Shown one piece after another: positions 24,128-32,563 of a DNA stretch of 64,000 bases. Below the pieces are notes generated by a model that had not been told where the DNA came from, did not search any database, and saw only the letters and a list, made by a program, of their open reading frames with translations. Source of the DNA: Bin87 sp965261925. Lineage in GTDB: Bacteria; Chloroflexota; Dehalococcoidia; Lucifugimonadales; UBA3495. Within the stretch, counting starts at the first letter, position 1. Each line of letters begins with the position of its first letter. Made by a program: the position numbers and the translations under genes. The DNA lies in assembly GCA_965261925.1 (NCBI GenBank), contig OZ253486.1, positions 2,542,001-2,606,000 on the forward strand, in the 5' to 3' direction.

Positions 24128-24645
24128 AGCATGTCCTCCCATGGATCGTCGGTCGGCTGGAGGCTCGTGGTCACGTAGGCGAATTTCTGCGCCTGCCGGT
24201 CCAAGGCTTCTGCGATCACCTCAGTGCGGGACCGGAACATGTCGCCTTGCGGTGGCAGCTTGTGGATGTCTAACAGGCGGCCCATGACTTGGTCGTGGCT
24301 TTCGAGGGAACCATCGGCGAGGATGTGGGCAACATCAACATCCCGGTCGGCCAGGCAGCGGGCCACCAACAGGGTTCGGTGGCATTCCAGAGGTTCCTTT
24401 TCGGTGCACAGAAGCGCGACGCAGTTTTGTTCTGCGCCGCGAATGACTCTGCGCAGGCCGTCGTCGAACGGGTCGGTTTCAGCCACCCGGTCGTACTGGA
24501 CACGACCTTGGGCGTCATAGCACGAGCGATCGACGGGTCGCCCGCCGAGCTCGCCGCCCAGATAGGCGTAGGTGATGCCAATGTCGTCGGTTAGATGTGG
24601 CGCCGGAAAAGGCGGGAATTCGAGTGGCCCTTTGAGCCTTTTAGC
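24124..24645 (-). pseudogene. DUF488 family gene lacking its 5' end
   Basis: The open frame encodes the later part of a DUF488 protein: GITYAYLGGELGGRPVDRSC, then LLCTEKEPLECHRTLLVARCL and a C-terminal tail. The usual first roughly 40 residues (the YTIGHS and VDVR part) are absent. The frame runs upstream to a TAG at 24646-24648, next to the end of the higA-like gene, with no suitable ATG. A GTG start inside the domain is possible but would give a fragment. The break point coincides with the neighbouring toxin-antitoxin locus. Confidence 0.7.
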
Positions 24646-25729
24646 CTACCCACTGGATTCTCGCTTTGAACTGGTTCAAGGCTGACCATGGCACCAATTT
24701 TTCATGCTGTAAACGGCCAACCACGATAGCGGGAGCTATTCGCTGCTGAGACGCGAAGTTGTGAACGTCTGATCCAGTGAATCGGTCGCGCGCAACAAAC
24801 TGGTCCCAATCTTGACGAGGGATCAGAAGATTAGACGCCCATTCATTTGCTTCAGCGTCGAGCCCGGTTATTTGACCCTTGTCATCATCGATGATGATCT
24901 CTCCGGAATCCTCGCTATGCAGCAGGATGTGCGCTGCTTCATGAAAGAGCGTAAACCACAAATGGTCGTTGCTCCGATACCGGCCGCTCAATTGAATAAC
25001 CGGTTTCGTTGGGGTCAGCCACCAAGCAGCCCCGCTAAGGGCGGTCTGCGACATAGGCTTGAGGAGTGATAGCGCGACACCTGAGTTATTGCATAGATCC
25101 TGCGCTCGTTCAAAAGCGGGCCCGGTTTCCCCACTGGTGAGTTCACGGATTTGTTCCAAGGCGTCGCGGAATTGCGATTGATCGTAATCGGGGCGTTTTG
25201 GCCATTGGGCTTCGATGGCACCCACGCGCAGCCACGTTGCCAGTGCGAATTCGTCGCTCCTGAAAGTCGGAGAATGCCGATAAGCTACGTTGGCCGAGCC
25301 GTACACAGCGTCCCATTCCGCGACAGAATCAACGTCAAAGAATGACAGTAGTTTGAACACTGCATCGGCTTCGGATTCAGGTTGGTCAATTTGGTCTCGG
25401 TGAACTAATTCGGAGACCGGAAATTGACCGGCCCAAGTCCCAGATCCAGGTCGATTACTGGCTGCAAGTCGCTTCTGGTACTGTTGATACTTGCGCTCGA
25501 TACCTAGCCACGCCTGAGTTGGCAGCCCTATCTCACGCTCGAATTTTTCCGCAATGTCAAGGTTCATCGCGGCCGCGCCATTCAGGATGCCGTCGAGGTC
25601 AGATTCAGTCATGTCGCAACGTACGGCGAATGTTGCGGGTGAAATTCCGCGATCTCGGAGGCGCTCCTCGAGGATTTGTCCAGGTGGAACGCCGTAGTCT
25701 GGCAGGAATTGCTTTACAGATGACGGCAT
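24641..25729 (-). CDS. HigA-type antitoxin fused to an ImmA/IrrE metallopeptidase
   Basis: A 362-aa protein. Residues about 10-80 form a HigA-like helix-turn-helix (GQILEERLRDRGISPATFAVRCDMTESDLDGIL). The C-terminal half is an ImmA/IrrE-type zinc peptidase with HEAAHILLH (H-E-x2-H) and a downstream Glu in DAEANEWASNLLIP. It starts 10 bases after the RelE/HigB-like gene in the toxin-first order typical of higBA. The DNA is visibly richer in A/T than its surroundings, which suggests acquisition. Confidence 0.85.
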   Translation of the reverse strand: MPSSVKQFLPDYGVPPGQILEERLRDRGISPATFAVRCDMTESDLDGILNGAAAMNLDIAEKFEREIGLPTQAWLGIERKYQQYQKRLAASNRPGSGTWAGQFPVSELVHRDQIDQPESEADAVFKLLSFFDVDSVAEWDAVYGSANVAYRHSPTFRSDEFALATWLRVGAIEAQWPKRPDYDQSQFRDALEQIRELTSGETGPAFERAQDLCNNSGVALSLLKPMSQTALSGAAWWLTPTKPVIQLSGRYRSNDHLWFTLFHEAAHILLHSEDSGEIIIDDDKGQITGLDAEANEWASNLLIPRQDWDQFVARDRFTGSDVHNFASQQRIAPAIVVGRLQHEKLVPWSALNQFKARIQWVG

Positions 25730-25739
25730 GGCGCACCCC

Positions 25740-26075
25740 CTAATGATAGTCGATTACTTCAATGATGGTGACGGCGGTAACTCGAGAAATGTCAACTCCA
25801 CCCGCCGCATGCATAGGCATGGGGTCATGGTTTGGTTCGAATATCAATCGATAAGGTTGTACGAGGTCTACGGTATACTGGCCTTGGCGGTTTTGGCCAA
25901 GCGCGTGACATCGTTCCGGTGGACCAGCAGGTACTTGCGCCAGTGATTCGACATGCTCCAGAACCGACAGCCTGTTTCCGACGGCTCGTGCAATCCGATC
26001 TCCAAATTCACGAATTAGTGATTTTTCTGAGCTGAATGTTTTTGCAAGCCGCCGATTGCTAAACCCAATTTCCAC
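25740..26075 (-). CDS. RelE/HigB-like toxin
   Basis: A 111-aa RelE-superfamily protein of the plasmid-maintenance killer type. It has an N-terminal helical part (NRRLAKTFSSEKSLIREFG), a central CHALGQNRQGQYTVDLVQPYRLIFEP and a C-terminal strand VTAVTIIEVIDYH. Such toxins cleave mRNA on the ribosome. The start is GTG at 26075 with AAGGA upstream. The antitoxin/peptidase gene follows 10 bases later. Confidence 0.82.
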   Translation of the reverse strand: MEIGFSNRRLAKTFSSEKSLIREFGDRIARAVGNRLSVLEHVESLAQVPAGPPERCHALGQNRQGQYTVDLVQPYRLIFEPNHDPMPMHAAGGVDISRVTAVTIIEVIDYH

Positions 26076-26098
26076 ACAAAAATCCTTGTTTAGGTACT

Positions 26099-26872
26099 TT
26101 ATTTTAGCATCGTTAGCGCTTCATTAAGGTAGGCGATTGCGGCGCGTGCGTTGAGCTGGTCGTCGGCGTCCCGGAGGCGGCCCTCGGCGTCAATGCTGAC
26201 GTGGGACCATTGGGGCAGCAGAGGGGAGAGCAGTTCCGCCATATTGCCGGCGTGGAGGCCGCCGGCCACCACCAGGCCCAACTCCGGAGCGGCGGATCGG
26301 ATGGCCTCCAGGTAGTTGGCGGAGCGGGCGGCGTCCAGCGGCAGGCCAAGACCCTCGGAGGCGTCCACCAGCACGTCGGTTACCAGGCCGGAATATTCGG
26401 CACAGCGACGGGCGAGTTCGTCCGGTTGGTGGTTGGCGGATTCCATCGCCTCGCGTCCCGCCTGGAAGACGATTCGGGACGGGTGGCAACGCTCGCGATA
26501 TGTTGCCAGGGCGGCAGGGTCAGGCCAGGGAGCGCCACGGGTGGCGTTGATCTGAACCCCGTGGCAGTTTGGGCCGCCTACTTCGGTGGCGTGAGTCAGC
26601 GCGTCCGCCAGGTCGGCGCCGGGCTGCGGGCGGTAGTGGACAAGGTTCACGCAGCGCGAATCGTTGGAGAAGATGGCCGCGATACCGTCGGGCGACGGGC
26701 AGCGGTTGGGAGCGTCACTGGGATCGCCGGACAACAGGGCGTTGCTCAGCAGAACGCCGCACATGAGCAGACGGCTGGGTTCTGCCGGGAGGGTTTCCAG
26801 TACGGATTCCACTTCACTCTGGGAGCAGAAGCCGGTGATGCCGATGTAGGGCACTATTTTGGCGATTGTCAC
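26099..26872 (-). CDS. Phosphoribosylanthranilate-isomerase-like TIM-barrel protein
   Basis: About 257 aa. Segments are VPYIGITGFCSQSEVESVL, GVLLSNALLSGDPSDAPNR, VNLVHYRPQ, NCHGVQINA, VDASEGLGLPLD, LGLVVAGGLHAGN and SIDAEGRLRDADDQL. They fit a TIM barrel with a TrpF-like phosphate-binding end. It lacks clear tryptophan-pathway neighbours, so isomerase activity is only suggested. The start is taken as GTG at 26872: all sequence upstream of 26890 belongs to a dispersed element, and the longer reading frame merely translates that repeat. Confidence 0.6.
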   Translation of the reverse strand: MTIAKIVPYIGITGFCSQSEVESVLETLPAEPSRLLMCGVLLSNALLSGDPSDAPNRCPSPDGIAAIFSNDSRCVNLVHYRPQPGADLADALTHATEVGGPNCHGVQINATRGAPWPDPAALATYRERCHPSRIVFQAGREAMESANHQPDELARRCAEYSGLVTDVLVDASEGLGLPLDAARSANYLEAIRSAAPELGLVVAGGLHAGNMAELLSPLLPQWSHVSIDAEGRLRDADDQLNARAAIAYLNEALTMLK

Positions 26873-26889
26873 GCTGTGCTCGGGTTCAA

Positions 26890-27060
26890 GCAGGGTGATG
26901 CGATTATCGTCCTCGGGGATGAAAAAGCGCGGAAGTAACGGAGCGATGGAATCGCTTTTGGCGAGTGGCCGTGCTGTGGGGACGAGATTGCCACGCTGCG
27001 CTCGCAATGACAATCAGGGAAATCGAGGCAATGACATTCTGGAAAACCGAATGACCCTGC
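26890..27060 (+). mobile_element. Dispersed MITE-like element, copy 7 (best-defined)
   Basis: A 171-bp copy. The left end GCAGGGTGATGCGATTATCG is mirrored by the right end, whose reverse complement reads GCAGGGTCATTCGGTTTTCC. The core is at 26979-27012. The flanks are gggttcaa (26882-26889) and gggttgaa (27061-27068), an 8-base direct repeat with one mismatch. This copy defines the element's limits and supports insertion by a transposase. Confidence 0.82.
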
Positions 27061-27076
27061 GGGTTGAAGGGTGTGG

Positions 27077-28711
27077 CTAGACGCCAAGGCCCAGGGTTTC
27101 GGCGGCCATCTGGCGGAGCAGGTATTTTTGGACCTTGCCGCTGGAGGTCATGGGGTAGTCGTCCATCAGGACCAGATGGCGGGGTATTTTGAAGCTGGCC
27201 ATTTTCCCGCGGCAGAAATCGCCAAGGTCGGCGTCGGTGATGGCCTGGCCCGGCTCGACGACCACACAGGCGCAGGCGACCTCGGTGAGGCGCGGGTCCG
27301 GGACGCCGATCACCTGCACCTTGTTGACCGCGGGGTGCTCGAGGAGGAACGCCTCGACCTCGGTGGGGTCGACGTTTTCGCCGCCGACCTTGAGTACGTC
27401 CTTGTAGCGGCCCATGAAACGGATGCTGCCGTCGTCGCGCATGGTGGCGACGTCGCCGGTGTGGAACCAGCCGTCGCCGTCGATGGCTTCCGCCGTGGCC
27501 TCGGGTCGCTTGTAGTAGCCCTGCATGAGGGCGTAGCCGCGGACGCAGAGCTCGCCGATGGTCGATGGCGGCTGCATTGCGCCGGTTTCGGGGTCGATCA
27601 CCTTGAACTCGTAGCCGGGCAGGGCGTGGCCGCTTTCGACGCAACGGTCGTCCTCGGGGGCGTCGAGGAAGGAACGGGTGGCCCCGACGCCGACCTCGGT
27701 CATGCCCCACGCCGACAGGGAGGGGCACAGTTTCTCCTGGGTCAGGCGCGCGGTGGGTTCGCTGGAGGCCATGCCCACGGCCAGCAAGATGGTGCGGAGG
27801 CTGCTCCGGTCGATGTGGTCCACATCGGGATGGTGGGTGAGGTCGAAGAAGTGGGTGTCGAAGCCGTTCATCACCGTGGCCCGCTCCGATTCCAGCAGGG
27901 ACAGGACTTCTCCGGCATCAAATATGGTGGTCAGCACGATGCGGGCGCCGGTGACCCACGACATCAGCGGGCCCTCGTAGAGCCCGAAGCAGTGGAACAG
28001 GGGTAGATACATCAGGATAACGTCGCGGGGGGACACGGCCATGCGGTTCGCGGCGTCCGTGATGGTGCGGATGGGGTTGTGGCAGTGCATCACGCCCTTG
28101 GGGAAGCCGGTGGTGCCTGAGGTGTACATCAGGAGGAAGGTGTCGTCGGGACTGACGGCGGCTTCGCGTTGGGCCAGTTCTTCGGCCTTCACCTCGTCGG
28201 CGCCGGCCAGCATGGCATCCCAGGCGATGGAGCCGGCCGGGCGGTCTGCGCCGAGGACGACGACGTTGCGCAGCGCGGGGAAGGCGGGTGGGTGGAGTTC
28301 CGCAGCGTTGCCGGTGTCAACCTCGGGAGCGACCTCGCGCAGCATGTCGAGGAAGCTGACCGGACCGGAGCGGTCCATGAGGATCAGGGTGGTGGAATCC
28401 GAATGCTTGACCAGGTACTCCATGTCGGTGGTACGGAACCGGGTGTTGATGGGAACGAGGACGGCGCCGATCTTGGCGACAGCGCCAAACAGGAACAGCC
28501 ATTCCGCGCGGTTGGGCATCCACAAGGACACCTTGTCGCCCGGTTGCACCCCGAGGTTGATGAGCGCGCGGGCCACGCGGTCGACCTCGGCGCGAAACTC
28601 GGAGAAGCTCCAGCGACGCCCCTGGTACATCAAGGCCTCGCGGGGTCCGAAGCGGTCGGTGGCCTGGTTGAGCAGGTCGCCTATGGTCTGCTTGGGAAAC
28701 CAGTCGGACAT
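27077..28711 (-). CDS. AMP-binding acyl-CoA synthetase
   Basis: A 544-aa adenylate-forming ligase that activates a carboxylic acid to its CoA thioester. The P-loop-like motif is LLMYTSGTTGFPKGVMHCHN, followed by LSAWGMTEVGVGATR and YKRPEATAEAIDGDGWFHTGDVATM. The hinge is GRYKDVLKVGGENVDPTEVE and the catalytic lysine is in TSSGKVQKYLLR. The ATG at 28711 has GGAGG upstream. It is followed in operon order by nothing obvious and preceded by two LLM oxidoreductase genes on the same strand. Confidence 0.92.
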   Translation of the reverse strand: MSDWFPKQTIGDLLNQATDRFGPREALMYQGRRWSFSEFRAEVDRVARALINLGVQPGDKVSLWMPNRAEWLFLFGAVAKIGAVLVPINTRFRTTDMEYLVKHSDSTTLILMDRSGPVSFLDMLREVAPEVDTGNAAELHPPAFPALRNVVVLGADRPAGSIAWDAMLAGADEVKAEELAQREAAVSPDDTFLLMYTSGTTGFPKGVMHCHNPIRTITDAANRMAVSPRDVILMYLPLFHCFGLYEGPLMSWVTGARIVLTTIFDAGEVLSLLESERATVMNGFDTHFFDLTHHPDVDHIDRSSLRTILLAVGMASSEPTARLTQEKLCPSLSAWGMTEVGVGATRSFLDAPEDDRCVESGHALPGYEFKVIDPETGAMQPPSTIGELCVRGYALMQGYYKRPEATAEAIDGDGWFHTGDVATMRDDGSIRFMGRYKDVLKVGGENVDPTEVEAFLLEHPAVNKVQVIGVPDPRLTEVACACVVVEPGQAITDADLGDFCRGKMASFKIPRHLVLMDDYPMTSSGKVQKYLLRQMAAETLGLGV

Positions 28712-28775
28712 GGGTGCAAGCCTCCGGTGGTCATTTGCATGGCGGTGGCGGACCGGCGGATGTGTTGCCACGGGC

Positions 28776-29849
28776 CTATGGCAGGGCCTTCAGCTCCGGC
28801 ATCACTGCGTTGGCGAAGAGGCGCATGCTGGCTTCGGCGGCAGCGTAGGGCATGGCGGCGTAGCTGAATGCGCCGACGTAGGTGTCATGGGCGGTGCGGT
28901 CACGGATCTGCAGAATTTTCTCGTAGCATTGTTCCGGCGTGCCCCAAACCTGCAGGTTGACGAAGAAGTCCACGACCTCGTCGTCGCCATAGTCGAACAT
29001 CTTCTCGGCGACCTTGCCGTAGTATTCGTAGCCCTTGATGTCCTTGTGGTGGTCGGCCTTGAACTGGTAGTGGTCCATCACCGTGTGCCAGTAGCCGCCG
29101 ATGTACCGGCGGGCCATGTCGCGGGCGTAATCGGCGTCCTCGTGGCAGAAGGTCCAGCAGGCGACCACCGGGGCCGGCGGGCCGGCGGAACCGGCGCCGT
29201 GGCTTTCGAGCCAGGCGTTGCGGTAGTTGGAAAGGTCGCCTTCCACCTCGTCCCAGGGCTTTTGGGGGATCACCAGCATGCCGACGCCGAGCTGGGCCAT
29301 GATGCGGCTGCTTTCGGGCGAGATAGCGGCGGCGTAGGCGCGGTCTTTGAAACTGCGGAACGGGTTGGGCCGGATCTCCCGCCGTGGTTGCTTGATGTAT
29401 TCGCCGTCGAACTCGCAGAACCCGCTTTCCAGGCCGGCCAGAAGGCACTCGGCGGACTCGATGAAGCGAGTGCGGGATTCGTTCATGTCGACGCGAAAAC
29501 CGTCGTACTCGATCTTGGCCAGGCCGCGGCCCATGCCGAGGATGAACCGGCCGTCGCTGAGGTTGTCGAGCATGGAGACCTGCTCGGCGACGCGCACCGG
29601 GTCGTGCCAGGGCAGGACGCAGACCATGCTTCCCAGCTGCATATCGGAGGTGCGACCGGCCATGTAGGTGAGGAACTGGAGCACGTCGGGGCACATGGTG
29701 TAGTCGGTGAAGTGATGCTCCACGCCCCAGATGGACTCGAAACCCAACGGCTCAGCCAAGTCGGCCAGACGGAGTTCCTGCCGATATACATCGTAATCGG
29801 TGGTGAACTTGCCTGGGTTCTGGAAGATGGTTGCGGCGCCTACGTGCAT
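28776..29849 (-). CDS. LLM-family flavin-dependent oxidoreductase (2)
   Basis: A 357-aa luciferase-like monooxygenase-family protein. Motifs are LGFESIWGVEHHFTDYTMCPD, LGSMVCVLPWHDPVRVAEQ, LDNLSDGRFILGMGRGLAKIEYDGF and GTPEQCYEKILQI. The alkanal-monooxygenase-like EHHF motif suggests an FMN-using branch. It lies 64 bases upstream of the acyl-CoA synthetase and 46 bases downstream of LLM 3, probably one transcription unit. The substrate is unknown. Confidence 0.88.
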   Translation of the reverse strand: MHVGAATIFQNPGKFTTDYDVYRQELRLADLAEPLGFESIWGVEHHFTDYTMCPDVLQFLTYMAGRTSDMQLGSMVCVLPWHDPVRVAEQVSMLDNLSDGRFILGMGRGLAKIEYDGFRVDMNESRTRFIESAECLLAGLESGFCEFDGEYIKQPRREIRPNPFRSFKDRAYAAAISPESSRIMAQLGVGMLVIPQKPWDEVEGDLSNYRNAWLESHGAGSAGPPAPVVACWTFCHEDADYARDMARRYIGGYWHTVMDHYQFKADHHKDIKGYEYYGKVAEKMFDYGDDEVVDFFVNLQVWGTPEQCYEKILQIRDRTAHDTYVGAFSYAAMPYAAAEASMRLFANAVMPELKALP

Positions 29850-29895
29850 GATCGCCCCTTTGGTTCGCGGGATAATTTCGGCACTGGTGGTGCTA

Positions 29896-30951
29896 TTACG
29901 AGGCCCGCACTTTGTCGGGAGCGCAGGCCTGCATGACTGCCTGGGTCGAGGCGATCTCGGGCCGCGCGGAGATCACGCGAACCAGGGCGACATCCAGGCC
30001 CTGGGCCAGCTTGGCGAAGGCGGCGGCGGCGCCGTCGGGCTTGCCGTAATAGCCGACGGCCAGGAGGGCGTCGGATGGATAGGCGTCGGCCACCTCGTCC
30101 ATATCGCCGCCCCGCGTGCGGATGGCGTCGGCGCCGGACAGTTCTTCGGTGTAGCCCATCCGCTCGAAGTGGGCCCGGTAGCCGAATTGGCGCTCCCGGG
30201 TCGTGGGAACCGCGGCGCCCAACGGGTAGCCCAGGCAGTTCTTGGCGAAGGCGCGGCGGGCCACGTCCTCGTCGTCGTCGACGCAGATGCGGATGTATTC
30301 CACGACCTTGACCTCGGATGGGTCACGCCCGACGCGGTCCGCTCCCTCGGCGATGCGCTCCCGGCTCCAGGCGATCTGGTCGGGCGTGCACCAGTTCAGG
30401 CACACGCCGTCGGCAACTTCACCGGCGAGCCGCAGCATCTCGGGACCCAGGGTGCCGAGATAGACGGGGGTGTCGGGAGCGGGCCGGATGGCCAGGCGGA
30501 TGTTGTTGTAGTTGATGTGTTCTCCCTGGTAGTTGACGCGTTCGCCGCGCACCAGGCCGCGAATGGTGGTCAGGTAGTCGCGCATCAGGTTGAGGGCAGA
30601 CACGCGAGGGAAACCGAGGTCGCGGCGGTTGGCCGGGCGATAGGCGCCGCCGGCGCCGACTCCGAGGATGAACTTACCGCCGGTCTGTTGGCTCATGGTG
30701 CCGCCTGACATCGCGAAGCCGATGGGCGTGCGGTACATGACGGGAGAAACGCCGATGCCGGTGGTCAGCCCGCCCGCGACGACGTCGCAACTGGCCTGCC
30801 AGCGGCGGGCGCACACCTGGAACGAATCGGTGCCGATGTTTTCGGGTGTCCAGATGCTCTCGTAGCCCAGTTCAGCGGCCTCGCGGGCCAAGTTGGCCTG
30901 ATCGTCCCAATTCATGCCCAGGGTGTGGTCCAGTCCGACGCCGATTTCCAT
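29896..30951 (-). CDS. LLM-family F420/flavin-dependent oxidoreductase (3)
   Basis: A 351-aa luciferase-like TIM-barrel protein: MEIGVGLDHTLGMNW, ELGYESIWTPENIG, GIGVSPVMYRTPIGFAMSGGTM, GGKFILGVGAGGAYRP, then PVYLGTLGPEMLRLAGEVADGVCLNW. The ATG at 30951 has GGAGG upstream, which is preferred over the ATG at 30999. An IS66 element lies only 60 bases upstream of the start, so its original promoter has probably been displaced or replaced. Confidence 0.87.
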   Translation of the reverse strand: MEIGVGLDHTLGMNWDDQANLAREAAELGYESIWTPENIGTDSFQVCARRWQASCDVVAGGLTTGIGVSPVMYRTPIGFAMSGGTMSQQTGGKFILGVGAGGAYRPANRRDLGFPRVSALNLMRDYLTTIRGLVRGERVNYQGEHINYNNIRLAIRPAPDTPVYLGTLGPEMLRLAGEVADGVCLNWCTPDQIAWSRERIAEGADRVGRDPSEVKVVEYIRICVDDDEDVARRAFAKNCLGYPLGAAVPTTRERQFGYRAHFERMGYTEELSGADAIRTRGGDMDEVADAYPSDALLAVGYYGKPDGAAAAFAKLAQGLDVALVRVISARPEIASTQAVMQACAPDKVRAS

Positions 30952-31010
30952 TGAATGTGCCTCCGATAGTCGCGCGAATAAACAGCAGAATTCTACCACG
31001 GGAACACTGG

Positions 31011-32442
31011 GTAACTGTTCAGAGTTGGTGAGGCGAATTGGCGGAACTTGGTGTGCGGGTGGCTGGCTTTGGGGGCGGTGGTTATGTCATATAACTGGGA
31101 TGGATACCGAAATCGATCTCAGGACTGCCGACCGGGATGTTCTGATTGGCATCATCGTCCGACAGCAGGCCATCATTGAGCGGCTGGAGAAATGCATTGC
31201 CCAGTTGGAAGGGCAAGCCAAACCCAAAGGCTCCCGCCGGATGCCCGGTCTGAAACCCAAAGCAGACCGGGAGCCAGCACGTCCCAAGGAACCTCGCAAA
31301 CCCCGACCTCACGGCTTTGCCCGAGCCCGCATGACGCCCACCCACCGCGTGGAGCATGTGGTGGAGCAGTGTCCCGACTGCGGGACCCAGTTGTCTGGGG
31401 GTTGGGCCCAGCGCACTCGGGAGGTGATCGACCTGCCGCAGGTTCCGGCGCAGGTAACCGAGCACGTTTACCTGACCCGCACTTGTCCCCGCTGCCGACG
31501 CTGCTGTGTTCCCAAAGCGCAACTGGACGGCGTGGTGATGGGCAAGCAGCGCCTGGGGATCAACGTCATCAGCCTGATTGCGGTCCTGCGGGAGGAAGCC
31601 AGGCTGCCGTTGCGCACCATCCAGTGGCACCTGGATACCGTGCATGGGCTGCAACTCAGCCTGGGGGCCATCGTGGCGGCCACACAGCAAGTGGCTGGCA
31701 AGGCCCAACGGGTGGTGGCGGACATCCTGGAACAGGTCCGAGGCAGTCCGGTGGTCCACGCCGATGAGACGGGTTGGCGACAGGATGGACACAACGGCTA
31801 CGTGTGGACTTTCAGCACCCCCAACCTGCGGTACTTCCTGCGACGGAACCGGGGCAAGGCGGTAGTGGACGAGGTTTTGGGCGACGATTTCGCCGGTGTG
31901 CTGGTCAGCGACTTTTACGCCGCCTACCACCACTATGCGGGTCCCAAACAACGCTGCTGGGCCCACCTGCTGCGGGACATCCACGACCTGCGATCACTCT
32001 ACCCAGATGATGGATCGCTGTCCCAGTGGGCTGACGCCGTCCACCAACTCTACCGTCAGGCCACGGTCTTTACCCACCCCGCAGAGCAACAACGCCGCAC
32101 CGCCAAAATGGCCCTGGAAAGACGATTGCTGGTCCTCTGCCGGCCCTACCTGGATGACCCGTCAGCCGCCCAAGCCAGGCTGTGCCGACGCATGGAGAAA
32201 CACATCAAAGAACTCTTCGTCTTCGTGGCCGAACCGGAGGTGCCGCCGGACAACAACGCCGCCGAGCGCAGCCTGCGCCATCTGGTGGTCAGCCGCAAGG
32301 TCAGTGGGGGCACCCGCTCGGACCGGGGTACTGCCACCAAGATGACGCTGGCGTCAATCTTCGGCACCTGGCGGGCACAAGGTCTCAACACCCTCAACGC
32401 CTGCCGTCAACTACTCGCTTCCCCTCAAGTCTGAACAGTTAC
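31011..32442 (+). mobile_element. IS66-family insertion sequence, complete, with target duplication
   Basis: A 1432-bp element bounded by GTAACTGTTCAGA (31011-31023) and TCTGAACAGTTAC (32430-32442), perfect 13-base inverted ends. AACACTGG occurs directly outside both ends (31003-31010 and 32443-32450), an exact 8-bp target duplication as expected for IS66. It carries a single transposase gene and no TnpA/TnpB accessory genes, like the smaller ISBst12-type members. The intact ends, frame and duplication indicate a recent insertion. Confidence 0.95.
31100..32434 (+). CDS. IS66-family transposase
   Basis: A 444-aa DDE transposase. It has an N-terminal leucine-rich helix (IIVRQQAIIERLEKCIAQLE), a zinc-binding region (EQCPDCGTQL, then TCPRCRRCCVP) and the catalytic triad in VVHADETGW, VLVSDFYAAYHHY and DNNAAERSLRHLV. 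The ATG at 31100 directly precedes DTEIDLRTADRDVL. The frame is uninterrupted and ends just before the right inverted end, overlapping it slightly. Confidence 0.95.
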   Translation: MDTEIDLRTADRDVLIGIIVRQQAIIERLEKCIAQLEGQAKPKGSRRMPGLKPKADREPARPKEPRKPRPHGFARARMTPTHRVEHVVEQCPDCGTQLSGGWAQRTREVIDLPQVPAQVTEHVYLTRTCPRCRRCCVPKAQLDGVVMGKQRLGINVISLIAVLREEARLPLRTIQWHLDTVHGLQLSLGAIVAATQQVAGKAQRVVADILEQVRGSPVVHADETGWRQDGHNGYVWTFSTPNLRYFLRRNRGKAVVDEVLGDDFAGVLVSDFYAAYHHYAGPKQRCWAHLLRDIHDLRSLYPDDGSLSQWADAVHQLYRQATVFTHPAEQQRRTAKMALERRLLVLCRPYLDDPSAAQARLCRRMEKHIKELFVFVAEPEVPPDNNAAERSLRHLVVSRKVSGGTRSDRGTATKMTLASIFGTWRAQGLNTLNACRQLLASPQV

Positions 32443-32504
32443 AACACTGGGGTTCGGCCTCACGCGCTGGGTAGGCCTTCAGGGATCCGAAAGGATCGCC
32501 CACC

Positions 32505-32532
32505 TTGGGTCAACGAGGCCCGGTGCTATAAT
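32505..32532 (+). promoter_or_regulatory. Probable promoter of the MFS gene
   Basis: -35-like TTGGGT (32505-32510), a 16-base spacer and an extended -10 TGCTATAAT (TATAAT at 32527-32532). It lies 31 bases before the TTG start of the transporter gene. Confidence 0.6.
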
Positions 32533-32563
32533 CGGCGGCGGTCTGCGAGGGAGGGTCTAGGAC

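Noticed and set aside
26873..27013. Upstream extension of the TrpF-like protein starting MSLRAQRGNL
   Set aside because: That peptide is the translation of the dispersed element, which ends at 26890.
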